Positions 42,326-49,198 of a stretch of DNA of 64,000 nucleotides are shown one piece after another. Both the position numbers and the translations under genes were made by a program. The notes beneath the pieces were generated by a model, which did not search any database, was not told the DNA's origin, and saw only the letters and a list, made by a program, of their open reading frames with translations. The DNA comes from Elusimicrobia bacterium GWF2_62_30 (GTDB lineage: Bacteria; Elusimicrobiota; Elusimicrobia; Elusimicrobiales; UBA9959), in the NCBI GenBank assembly GCA_001799995.1, contig MGUK01000097.1:1-64000 (forward strand), given 5' to 3'. Numbering within the stretch: position 1 is the first letter of the stretch; each line of letters starts with the position of its first letter.

Positions 42326-42456
42326 GCGGACTGCCACGGGGACCGGACCGCAAACCGCGCTCGGCACACCGTGCCTCGCTCATCCTCCGGCCTCGGCGCT
42401 ATGCAAGCCTCGGCCTACGGAAGGGTTTGCTAACCCGGTCCCCGCGTCAGTCCGCG
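42326..42456. repeat. Palindromic element family B, copy 1
   Basis: Imperfect arms of about 32 bases lie at 42326-42357 and 42423-42456. They share CGCGGACTG and GGGGACCGG with their complements and end inside with GCAAACC/GGTTTGC. The core contains the hairpin GGCACACCGTGCC (42363-42375) and a directly repeated GCCTCGGC. The core is shared, in the opposite orientation, with the element at 46848-46990, whose outer arms differ in sequence but are again self-complementary. It lies between asnB and trmL. Confidence 0.8.
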
Positions 42457-42483
42457 AGGCACCGGATAGATACCTGGGCACTA

Positions 42484-44391
42484 TCAGAGCTTAAAATCGT
42501 CAGCGTACTGGCGGTGCCACAGCTCCAGCATCAGCAGCGCCCACAGCTTGTAGCCGTGGTCGCGCTTGCCGCCCTGGTGCTCGTCCCAGAGCCGGTACAA
42601 CCCCTCGCTCTTGAAATAGCCGCGGCCAAGCGCCTTTTTCGAAAGACAGGCCGCCGCCCAGTATTCCTTCAGCTCGCCGCGGAACCATTGTCCCAGCGGC
42701 ACGCCAAAGCCCATCTTGCCGCGGCCGTAGATCTCCGGCGGCAGCATGTTCCGGAACGTTTCCTTCAAGAGCCACTTGGTGCCGCCCAGGCCTTTAAGCT
42801 TCAGGTTCCCCGGCAGCCTGAAAGCGAACTCCAGCACTTTATGGTCCAGGAAAGGCGAGCGCGTCTCCAGGGAGTTGGCCATCGAGGCGATGTCCATCTT
42901 GGTCATCAGGCCCTCGGGCAGGTACGTGTGCAGGTCGCAGTAGGCCAGCCGGTTTAGCAGGTCCTCGCCGGCGGTAGCCTCGAAAGTTTTGGCGAGGTAG
43001 CGCCCGGCGTAATTCTTCTGCGGGCCCAGCAGGGAGATGAACTCATTGCTGTACAGCCCGTCCAGGTCGCCCGGCGAGAAGAAGGACATGGCTGAAAGAT
43101 ATTTTTCCGCCAGGCCGCCCATCAGCGACAGTTTCAGGAATTTCTCCAGCCGCCAGAAGAAGCCGAACGGGGCCGCCTTCGGCAGGTCGCGGATCCCGCG
43201 CAGGGCCGCGGACTTCAGCCAGGCCGGCGCGCCGGAGACCAGGGCTTCGGTCTTCATGGCCGCGTAGCGCAGGTAGCCGCCGAAGGCCTCGTCGCCCCCG
43301 TCGCCGTTGAGGGCCACCGTCACGTCCCGGCGGGTTTCGCGCGAGACGAAATACGAAGGCAGCGCGCTGGGGTCGGCGTAGGGCTCGCCGTAATTGCGGG
43401 CCAGCCGCTCCAGCTCGTCGGCCATCTTGGCCTCCACCGTGAATTCCGTGTGCTTCGTGCCGTACATCCGCGCCACCTGGCGCGCGTAGCCCAGCTCGGA
43501 GAACTTCTCTTCCTTGAAACCGATGGAAAAAGTCTTTACGGGCTTATCCGAATGCCGCGCCATCAGCGCGGTCACAATGGAGGAATCTATGCCGCCGGAC
43601 AGGAAGGCCCCGAGCGGCACGTCGGAGACCAGCCGTATGCGCACCGCCTCGGACAGCTCGAAGCTGAGCCTCTCCTTCAGTTCCGGCAGCGGCACATCGT
43701 CCAGCTTCTTCTCACCGAGCGGCAGGTCCCAGTATTTTTCCGTCCGGGCGCGGCCGTCCTCGAACACCAGCACGGAGGCGGGCTCAAGCTTGTTCACGCC
43801 CTTGAAAACGCTCAGCGGGCTGGGAATATACTGCAGCGTGAGGAAAGCGTCTATCGCGGCGGGGTTCAGCTCGCGCGGGATGTCCCTGGCGGCCAGGAGA
43901 GCGCGCAGCTCGGAGGCGAAGGTGAGGCCGTAAGGCGTAAGCGCGTAGAACAGCGGCTTCTTTCCCAGGCGGTCGCGCGCCAGCACCAGCCGCTTGCGCC
44001 GTATATCCCAGATGGCGATGGCGAACATGCCGCGCAGGTGCCTGGGGAACTCCGTGCCGTATTCCTCGTAGAGGTGCACGATGGTCTCGGTGTCGGACTT
44101 CGTGACGAACTTGTGACCCTTAATGAGGAGCTCGGCGCGCAGGTCCTGGAAATTATAGATCTCGCCGTTGAACACGAGCCAGACGGAGCCGTCCTCGTTC
44201 GAGATAGGCTGGTTCCCGGTGGAGAGGTCGATGATGGAGAGGCGGCGCATGGCCAGGCCGGCGGTCTCGCGGGTGTAGTAGCCCTCGTCGTCCGGCCCGC
44301 GGTGGACCAGCAGGTCGTTCATGGCCTTCAGGTCCTCGCGCGTGACGTGGACCCCGGAGCCGTAATTATAGATGCCGCAGATTCCGCACAT
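42484..44391 (-). CDS. asnB: Glutamine-hydrolysing asparagine synthetase
   Basis: This 635-residue enzyme has an N-terminal glutaminase domain starting MCGICGIYNYG (the catalytic Cys is residue 2), with VHRGPDDEGYY and WLVFNGEIYNF. The C-terminal synthetase domain carries the ATP-binding P-loop GAFLSGGIDSSIVTALMA (about residues 255-272). Copies located in surface-polysaccharide clusters often amidate sugars rather than make free asparagine, so the exact substrate is uncertain here. The start is fixed by the Cys2 requirement. No strong ribosome-binding site is visible, and a tandem/inverted repeat region lies directly upstream. Confidence 0.94.
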   Translation of the reverse strand: MCGICGIYNYGSGVHVTREDLKAMNDLLVHRGPDDEGYYTRETAGLAMRRLSIIDLSTGNQPISNEDGSVWLVFNGEIYNFQDLRAELLIKGHKFVTKSDTETIVHLYEEYGTEFPRHLRGMFAIAIWDIRRKRLVLARDRLGKKPLFYALTPYGLTFASELRALLAARDIPRELNPAAIDAFLTLQYIPSPLSVFKGVNKLEPASVLVFEDGRARTEKYWDLPLGEKKLDDVPLPELKERLSFELSEAVRIRLVSDVPLGAFLSGGIDSSIVTALMARHSDKPVKTFSIGFKEEKFSELGYARQVARMYGTKHTEFTVEAKMADELERLARNYGEPYADPSALPSYFVSRETRRDVTVALNGDGGDEAFGGYLRYAAMKTEALVSGAPAWLKSAALRGIRDLPKAAPFGFFWRLEKFLKLSLMGGLAEKYLSAMSFFSPGDLDGLYSNEFISLLGPQKNYAGRYLAKTFEATAGEDLLNRLAYCDLHTYLPEGLMTKMDIASMANSLETRSPFLDHKVLEFAFRLPGNLKLKGLGGTKWLLKETFRNMLPPEIYGRGKMGFGVPLGQWFRGELKEYWAAACLSKKALGRGYFKSEGLYRLWDEHQGGKRDHGYKLWALLMLELWHRQYADDFKL

Positions 44392-44398
44392 AAATTAT

Positions 44399-44497
44399 CG
44401 ATCGGGAATCGGGGATCGGGGGTCGGGAATCAGGAATAATTTAATAAGACTTTTCATTTGCGATTCCCGATTCTCGATTCCCGATTCTCGATCTATC
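44399..44497. repeat. Inverted repeat built from GATTCCCGATTC-type units
   Basis: The right arm contains two perfect tandem copies of GATTCCCGATTCTC (44462-44475 and 44476-44489). The left arm (44399-44433) is the approximate complement, 27 of 35 positions, built of GGGAATC/GGGGATC units. The two arms enclose an AT-rich loop. The right arm runs into the stop codon of the GT4 gene, and the left arm ends 8 bases before the asnB start, so the whole spacer is this element. Confidence 0.8.
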
Positions 44498-45659
44498 ATT
44501 CCCCTTCGTAAATTTTAAGCACTTCGTCGGCCACGCGCGCCATGGAATACTTTTCCACGGCCGTCTTGCGGGCCTGCTCGCCCATCTTGCCCGCTATGCT
44601 GCGCTCCGCTATATAGCGCCGCAGGCAGGCCTTGATCTCGGCGGGGTTGAGCGGGTCGAAAAGGCAGCCGCTCTCACCTTCGACCACGGCGTCCTTCGCC
44701 CCGTCCACGCGGCTGGCCATGATGGCCACGCCGCAGGCCATGGCTTCCAGCATGGAATTAGACATCCCCTCGGTAAGCGACGGCAGCACGAAGACGTCGG
44801 CCGCGCGGTAATACGGCAGCAGGTCGCCCTTGGGGCCGGCCAGCAGCACGCTGGCCCCCACGCCAAGCTTTTCCACCGCGTTCTTGAGGCTGGCCTCTTC
44901 GGGCCCGGAGCCCACGATGACCAGGCGCATCTTGGGCTTGGTCATCTCCTCTGCCAGCACTTCGGCCCAGAGCTCGACGAACTCGCGCAGCCTTTTCTCG
45001 CGCACCAGCCGCCCGACGGACAGGAAGACGATGTCGTTCTCCAGGCCCACGGCGGCTTTCGCGCTTATCTTTTCGTGGTAGAGCGGCGGCGTATAGCGGC
45101 CGGTGTCCACGCCGTTGCGGAACAGCCGGGGGCGCAGGCCGGTGAACTCCCTGCTGTTCTTCAGCCAGTTATAGGCCTCGGAGCTGAGCACCAGCACTTC
45201 AGGATGGAAGACGGAGAAGAACTTGAGCTTGAGGCGGCCCAGGAAGGTCTTCCCCGAAAGGGAGATCTCGTCGAGACCCTGGCCGCGGCCGAGCTTGACC
45301 ACCGTTCTTTTGCCGGTGAACCTGCCGGCCAGCAGCGCCGCCACGGCGGGCGAGGAGGCGAGGTGCACGTGCGCCACGTCGTACTCCGCGGCGTGCGCGA
45401 GCATATAGAAGAAAACCTTGAACATGAAGACCAGGGAATCGAGCGCGCCGGAGCCGAAGACCCCGAAGCGTTCCACTTTCACTCCGGAGATGACCTCCCG
45501 CGCGGGCAGCCCGTCCACGCGCCTGGTTATCACGGAGACCTTCACCCCCCTGTTAACGAGGGCCTTGGACAGCTCGAAGGCCTGCTTCTCCGCGCCGCCC
45601 AGCACGGGGTAGAAGGTCTGCCCCACCATCAGCACGGACTTTATTCTGCTTTCGGTCAT
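44496..45659 (-). CDS. Family 4 glycosyltransferase
   Basis: This 387-residue GT4 enzyme starts MTESRIKSVLMVGQTFYPVL, with the N-terminal GGAEKQAFELSKALVNRG acceptor-side motif. The C-terminal domain has FLSVGRLVREKRL, RLVIVGSGPEEASL, the YYRAADVFVLPSLTEGMSNS donor-binding block with the E-x7-E pattern (EGMSNSMLE) and the AMACGVAIMAS segment. I chose the ATG at 45659, since upstream codons lie within the next gene. It overlaps the flippase-like gene by 4 bases. It probably builds a cell-surface glycan. Confidence 0.93.
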   Translation of the reverse strand: MTESRIKSVLMVGQTFYPVLGGAEKQAFELSKALVNRGVKVSVITRRVDGLPAREVISGVKVERFGVFGSGALDSLVFMFKVFFYMLAHAAEYDVAHVHLASSPAVAALLAGRFTGKRTVVKLGRGQGLDEISLSGKTFLGRLKLKFFSVFHPEVLVLSSEAYNWLKNSREFTGLRPRLFRNGVDTGRYTPPLYHEKISAKAAVGLENDIVFLSVGRLVREKRLREFVELWAEVLAEEMTKPKMRLVIVGSGPEEASLKNAVEKLGVGASVLLAGPKGDLLPYYRAADVFVLPSLTEGMSNSMLEAMACGVAIMASRVDGAKDAVVEGESGCLFDPLNPAEIKACLRRYIAERSIAGKMGEQARKTAVEKYSMARVADEVLKIYEGE

Positions 45660-46648
45660 TTCTTTTCCCCGCCCCCGGACGACAGGCCGCCCCAGACCTT
45701 GCCGAGGGAATAGCCCATCTGATAAACGAAGAAGACGCCCAGGACCGTAGTGACGGCGAAAGCGATCACGTGCACGTAGGAGGCGTAGGCCAGCCCGGTG
45801 TTCTCGGGTATGCCCCAGGTAAAAGCCACTTTCTGTATGGCGAACTCGATGGCGCCGAAATACCCCGGCATCCCCGGCACCGAAGCGGCCAGCGCGCCGG
45901 TGAAGGCCAGCACCATGCATTTGAAAGCGTCCATCACGCCGCCGATGCCGAAGGCCAGGCCGAGCCAGAAATAGTTGAGGGCGGACATACCCCACTGCAG
46001 CGCCGCGAACAGCACGATGAGGACGCCGCTCCTGAAAGAATGAAAGCCTTTAACGCCCATCGCGAGCTTCTCCAGTACGTTCCTGAAGAGCGGGAAGCGC
46101 ACGAAGAGCCCGGAGAGCCAGCGGTGCGACACCAGCTCGTCGGCGAAGACCAGCACGGCCATGGCGCCGCCGAGCCCGGCGCACATGCCCCAGAGCCAGC
46201 CGCCGTAATTCATCAGCCCGCCGCCTATGCCGCCCAGGCGCACCGCCACCGCGAACAGGAAGAACATCACAATGAGGTCCACCGCGCGCTCCACCAGTAT
46301 GGTGGCGAAAACCGTTATCATCGGGATGCCGAGGAGCTTCGCGCCGAAGGTCCCGCGGGCCACTTCCCCGAGCCGCATCGGCAGGATATTGTTGAGCCCC
46401 AGGCCCACCGCCTGCAGGCGGAAAGCGTCCCAGAGCCTCACCGGCGCGGAAGGGTTGAGCAGCAGGCGCCACCGCGCGCCGCGCAGCAGCAGCTCGACCA
46501 CGGCCGTTATCACCGCGGGGATTATATACCAGGCGTTGACGGAGGAATAAGCCTGCATCAGCGAGGCGAAGTCCACTTTCCTGAAAGCCATGAAAAGCAG
46601 TCCCGCCCCGATGATAAACCCCGCGATAATGGATATCTTTGCTTTCAT
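45656..46648 (-). CDS. Lysylphosphatidylglycerol synthase-like/UPF0104 membrane protein
   Basis: This 330-residue integral membrane protein has about eight hydrophobic helices and the conserved features of the MprF-flippase-like (COG0392, AglD) family: AWYIIPAVITAVVELLLRGARWR, LGLNNILPMRLGEVARG and the ATILVERAVDLIVMFFLF block near the first third, and AASVPGMPGYFGAIEFAIQK near the end. Such proteins are thought to move lipids or lipid-linked sugars across the membrane. It is translationally coupled to the GT4 gene and is probably first in the reverse-strand operon that runs to asnB. Two palindromic elements fill the spacer upstream. Confidence 0.9.
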   Translation of the reverse strand: MKAKISIIAGFIIGAGLLFMAFRKVDFASLMQAYSSVNAWYIIPAVITAVVELLLRGARWRLLLNPSAPVRLWDAFRLQAVGLGLNNILPMRLGEVARGTFGAKLLGIPMITVFATILVERAVDLIVMFFLFAVAVRLGGIGGGLMNYGGWLWGMCAGLGGAMAVLVFADELVSHRWLSGLFVRFPLFRNVLEKLAMGVKGFHSFRSGVLIVLFAALQWGMSALNYFWLGLAFGIGGVMDAFKCMVLAFTGALAASVPGMPGYFGAIEFAIQKVAFTWGIPENTGLAYASYVHVIAFAVTTVLGVFFVYQMGYSLGKVWGGLSSGGGEKK

Positions 46649-46702
46649 AAAACTCGCTATCCGATAAACCGCTCAACGACGCAGAAACAACAGGTTCGGG
46701 CC

Positions 46703-46823
46703 GACCCGCCCGGGACCTTTGCAAACCCGGAAGAGGGAACCCTTACGTGGTTCCCCCCCGCCTTTGGAAAATTACGGCGGGGCCCCCCTTCTGCAACGGG
46801 TTTGCTAAGGTCCCGGGCGGTCC
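46703..46823. repeat. Palindromic element family A, copy 2 (inverted)
   Basis: The arms at 46703-46729 and 46797-46823 pair with three mismatches. The core, read on the reverse strand, matches copy 1 at 30125-30245 almost base for base, including CCCCGCC/GGCGGGG and the loop ACGTAAG. The outer arm reads CCGCCCGGGACCTT where copy 1 has CCGCCTGTGGCCTC; all four differences are compensated on the opposite arm. The element lies 25 bases from family B copy 2. Confidence 0.85.
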
Positions 46824-46847
46824 GTCCCTCCAAATCTATCCAAGTAC

Positions 46848-46990
46848 CGGCGGACGGCGCGTGGAGAGGGTTAGCAAAACCTTCACGGAGGCCGAGGCTT
46901 GCGTAAGCGCCGAGGCCGAGTGATGAGGGCGAGCACGGTGTGCGAGACCCGCGTTTTGATAACCCTCTCCACGCGACGGACGCCGAGCGC
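46848..46990. repeat. Palindromic element family B, copy 2 (inverted)
   Basis: A 23-base arm at 46858-46880 pairs with 46953-46975 with one mismatch, and pairing extends outward to about 46848 and 46990 with a few mismatches. The core, read on the reverse strand, shares GCACACCGTGC and the repeated GCCTCGGC with copy 1 at 42326-42456. The outer arm is CGCGTGGAGAGGGTTA, unlike that of copy 1. Together with family A copy 2 it fills the 384-base spacer between the M3 peptidase and the flippase-like gene. Confidence 0.82.
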
Positions 46991-47032
46991 GTTTTGTCGG
47001 CCCGGTCCCCGTGATTGCTGCCCCGCCTCGTG

Positions 47033-48979
47033 CTACGCGGCGTCGATGCTTTTGAGGAACGCGTCCTCGCCGGCCGGGCGCCCCAGGAACCGCTCCACCT
47101 GCCCCGCCTCGTCGTAACTGCGCCCCGGCGCCAGGATCAGCTCCCGGTACTTCGCCCCGGTCGCCGGGTTCATCACCCCGGAAGCCTCGAAGGCGCTGAA
47201 AAGGTCCGCCGCTATAACTTCGGACCAGAGATAGCTGTAATAGCCCGCCTCATAGCCGCCCATCAGGTGGCCGAAGCTCGCCTGCGGGTGCGTCCCCGGG
47301 CTCATCGGGATAAGCGAGATCTTCTTCATCAGCTTTTCGTAAAGCCTGGTAGTGTCCACCTTGCCGCGCGCCGTATGGTAGCGCATATCCAGCAGGCTGA
47401 AGAAGATCTGGCGCAGGTAGACCAGGCCGGAATCCATGTTCTTCGCCGAGATCAGCTTGCCTATCAGCTTTTCCGGCAGCTTTTCCGCCGGGTTCCTGAA
47501 ATGGCCGGAGATGCGCCGCAGCACCTCGGGGGAATAGGCCCAGTTCTCCAGCATCTTGGAGGGGACCTCCACAAAGTCGCGCGACACGCTGGTGCCCGAG
47601 AACTTGCCGTACTTCGCCCTGGTGAAGATGTTGTGCGTGACATGCCCGAATTCGTGGAACAGCGTCACCACGTCGTCGAACTGCAGCAGGGCCGGCGAAC
47701 CCTCCGAAGGCGGCGGGAAGTTCCCCACTATCGCGGCGGCGGGCAGCTCGTAGGCGCCGCTTTCCAGCTCGCGGCCGTGGCGCAGGCCGAAGCAGGCCGC
47801 ATGCTTGTACTTGCCGTCGCGCGGGAACAGGTCGAAATAGAAATAGGCCGCTATGGCGCCGTCCGCGTTCTTCACCTCGTAGGCGCGCACGTCCTTGTGC
47901 CAGACCGGCAGCTGCGCCGGTTCGAAGCGCGCCCCGAACACTTCGCCGAAAACACCGAACATGCCTTTCACCACGGTCTCGAGCGGGAAATACTCCTTTA
48001 TCTTCTCGTGGTCTATGGAGTACTTGGTCTTCTTGAGCTGGTTGTTGTAATAGCGCCATTCCCAGGCGTTAAGCGGCTTGTCTTCCCCGCCTTTGAGCTT
48101 GAGCCGCGCCCGCAGTTCCTTGCGGCCTTTCTTCTTGAGCTTGGCCCAGGTCCGGTCCATGAAGGAGATCACGGTTTCGCTGTTCTTGGCCATGCGGTCG
48201 GCCAGCACGTAATCGGCGAAAGAAGCGTAGCCCAGGAGCTTGCTGATCTTGCGGCGCAGGACGATAGCCTTCTCCATCAGTTCCACGTTGGCCGTCGAGC
48301 AGCGGTTGTTGAACAGGGCCTCGTATTTGCGGCGGGCCTCGCCGTTCTCGGCGTTGTCCATGAAAGGGAAATAATCCGGGTAGTTCATCGTCACCTGGTA
48401 TTTCCCGCCCTCGGTCTTGTTGAGCCTGGCCTTGAAATCCTCGGGCACTCCCTTTAAGTCGTCCCCGGAAACCTCCAGGACGTCCTTAACTTCGCGCAGG
48501 TTCTTGGAAAAATCCAGTTCCAGGCCGATGAGTTCCTTCATCAGCTTTTTAACTTTGTTCTTCTTGCGCGGCTCCAGCCCGAGGCCGTTGCGTTTGAAAT
48601 CAAGCAGCGTTTTTTCCAGCAGCCGGGCCTCCACGGTCCCCAGCTTCTCGCCTTTGGCCGCGTATTCATTAAGCACGGCAAAAACGTCCTCGCGGGTGAA
48701 GAGGTCCACGGAGTACTGGCTTATCTTCAGCTCAAGCTCCTGGCCGGCCTTGCGAAGGTCGGCATTGTCGGAGACATAGGCCAGGAAGACGGGGATATTC
48801 ACGGCCTCGCCGAAGCCGCTCACGGCCGCCTCGAAAGCCAGCATGGTGTTCTTGAAGCTGCGCTGGGGACCCGGGATATTAACTATATCCTTGAGTTTTT
48901 CCTCAAGGTCCTTTATCAGGGTTTCGGAAAGGGCTTTGACCAGTTCCGGGGTGTAAGAAAAATCGGGAGCTTTTGACAT
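47033..48979 (-). CDS. M3 family oligopeptidase
   Basis: This 648-residue zinc metallopeptidase of the thimet oligopeptidase/oligopeptidase A type cleaves short peptides in the cytoplasm. The zinc site is DVVTLFHEFGHVTHNIFTRA (about residues 436-455), with HExxH; the third ligand, Glu, is expected in the following FVEVPSKMLENW block, which is present. The C-terminal YSYLWSEVIAADLFSAFE is also typical. There is no signal peptide. AGGAGGCGTAT precedes the ATG at 48979. It could degrade signal peptides or the products of the secreted proteases nearby, but this is only suggested by family. Confidence 0.95.
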   Translation of the reverse strand: MSKAPDFSYTPELVKALSETLIKDLEEKLKDIVNIPGPQRSFKNTMLAFEAAVSGFGEAVNIPVFLAYVSDNADLRKAGQELELKISQYSVDLFTREDVFAVLNEYAAKGEKLGTVEARLLEKTLLDFKRNGLGLEPRKKNKVKKLMKELIGLELDFSKNLREVKDVLEVSGDDLKGVPEDFKARLNKTEGGKYQVTMNYPDYFPFMDNAENGEARRKYEALFNNRCSTANVELMEKAIVLRRKISKLLGYASFADYVLADRMAKNSETVISFMDRTWAKLKKKGRKELRARLKLKGGEDKPLNAWEWRYYNNQLKKTKYSIDHEKIKEYFPLETVVKGMFGVFGEVFGARFEPAQLPVWHKDVRAYEVKNADGAIAAYFYFDLFPRDGKYKHAACFGLRHGRELESGAYELPAAAIVGNFPPPSEGSPALLQFDDVVTLFHEFGHVTHNIFTRAKYGKFSGTSVSRDFVEVPSKMLENWAYSPEVLRRISGHFRNPAEKLPEKLIGKLISAKNMDSGLVYLRQIFFSLLDMRYHTARGKVDTTRLYEKLMKKISLIPMSPGTHPQASFGHLMGGYEAGYYSYLWSEVIAADLFSAFEASGVMNPATGAKYRELILAPGRSYDEAGQVERFLGRPAGEDAFLKSIDAA

Positions 48980-49198
48980 ATACGCCTCCTGGCGGCTATT
49001 TCCAGCTTCTTAATATCAGTTATTGTATCAAAATAAATATATAGCCTTTACCGGCAGGCCCCGGCGGCAGGACCGGCCCGCCGGAGGGCCTAGAAGAGCC
49101 TGGGCCCTAATACCGCCGAAACAGGCCCTTTCGTCTCTGTCTAAAACCGCCGCCAGAAGCTAAACTATTAATACAGAAGGCGACGGCAAGGAGAGCGA

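Noticed and set aside
45660-45995. Longer start for the GT4 gene
   Set aside because: The extra 112 codons are the shadow of the flippase-like gene, and the GT4 fold starts at 45659 with the typical ATGA overlap.
42326-46990. Integron attC sites as an explanation for the covarying palindromes
   Set aside because: attC sites need the GTTRRRY and RYYYAAC core sites at their ends. The boundary motif here (GCAAACC/GGTTTGC) does not match, the elements are dispersed between chromosomal genes of both strands, and no cassette-like array or integrase is seen.
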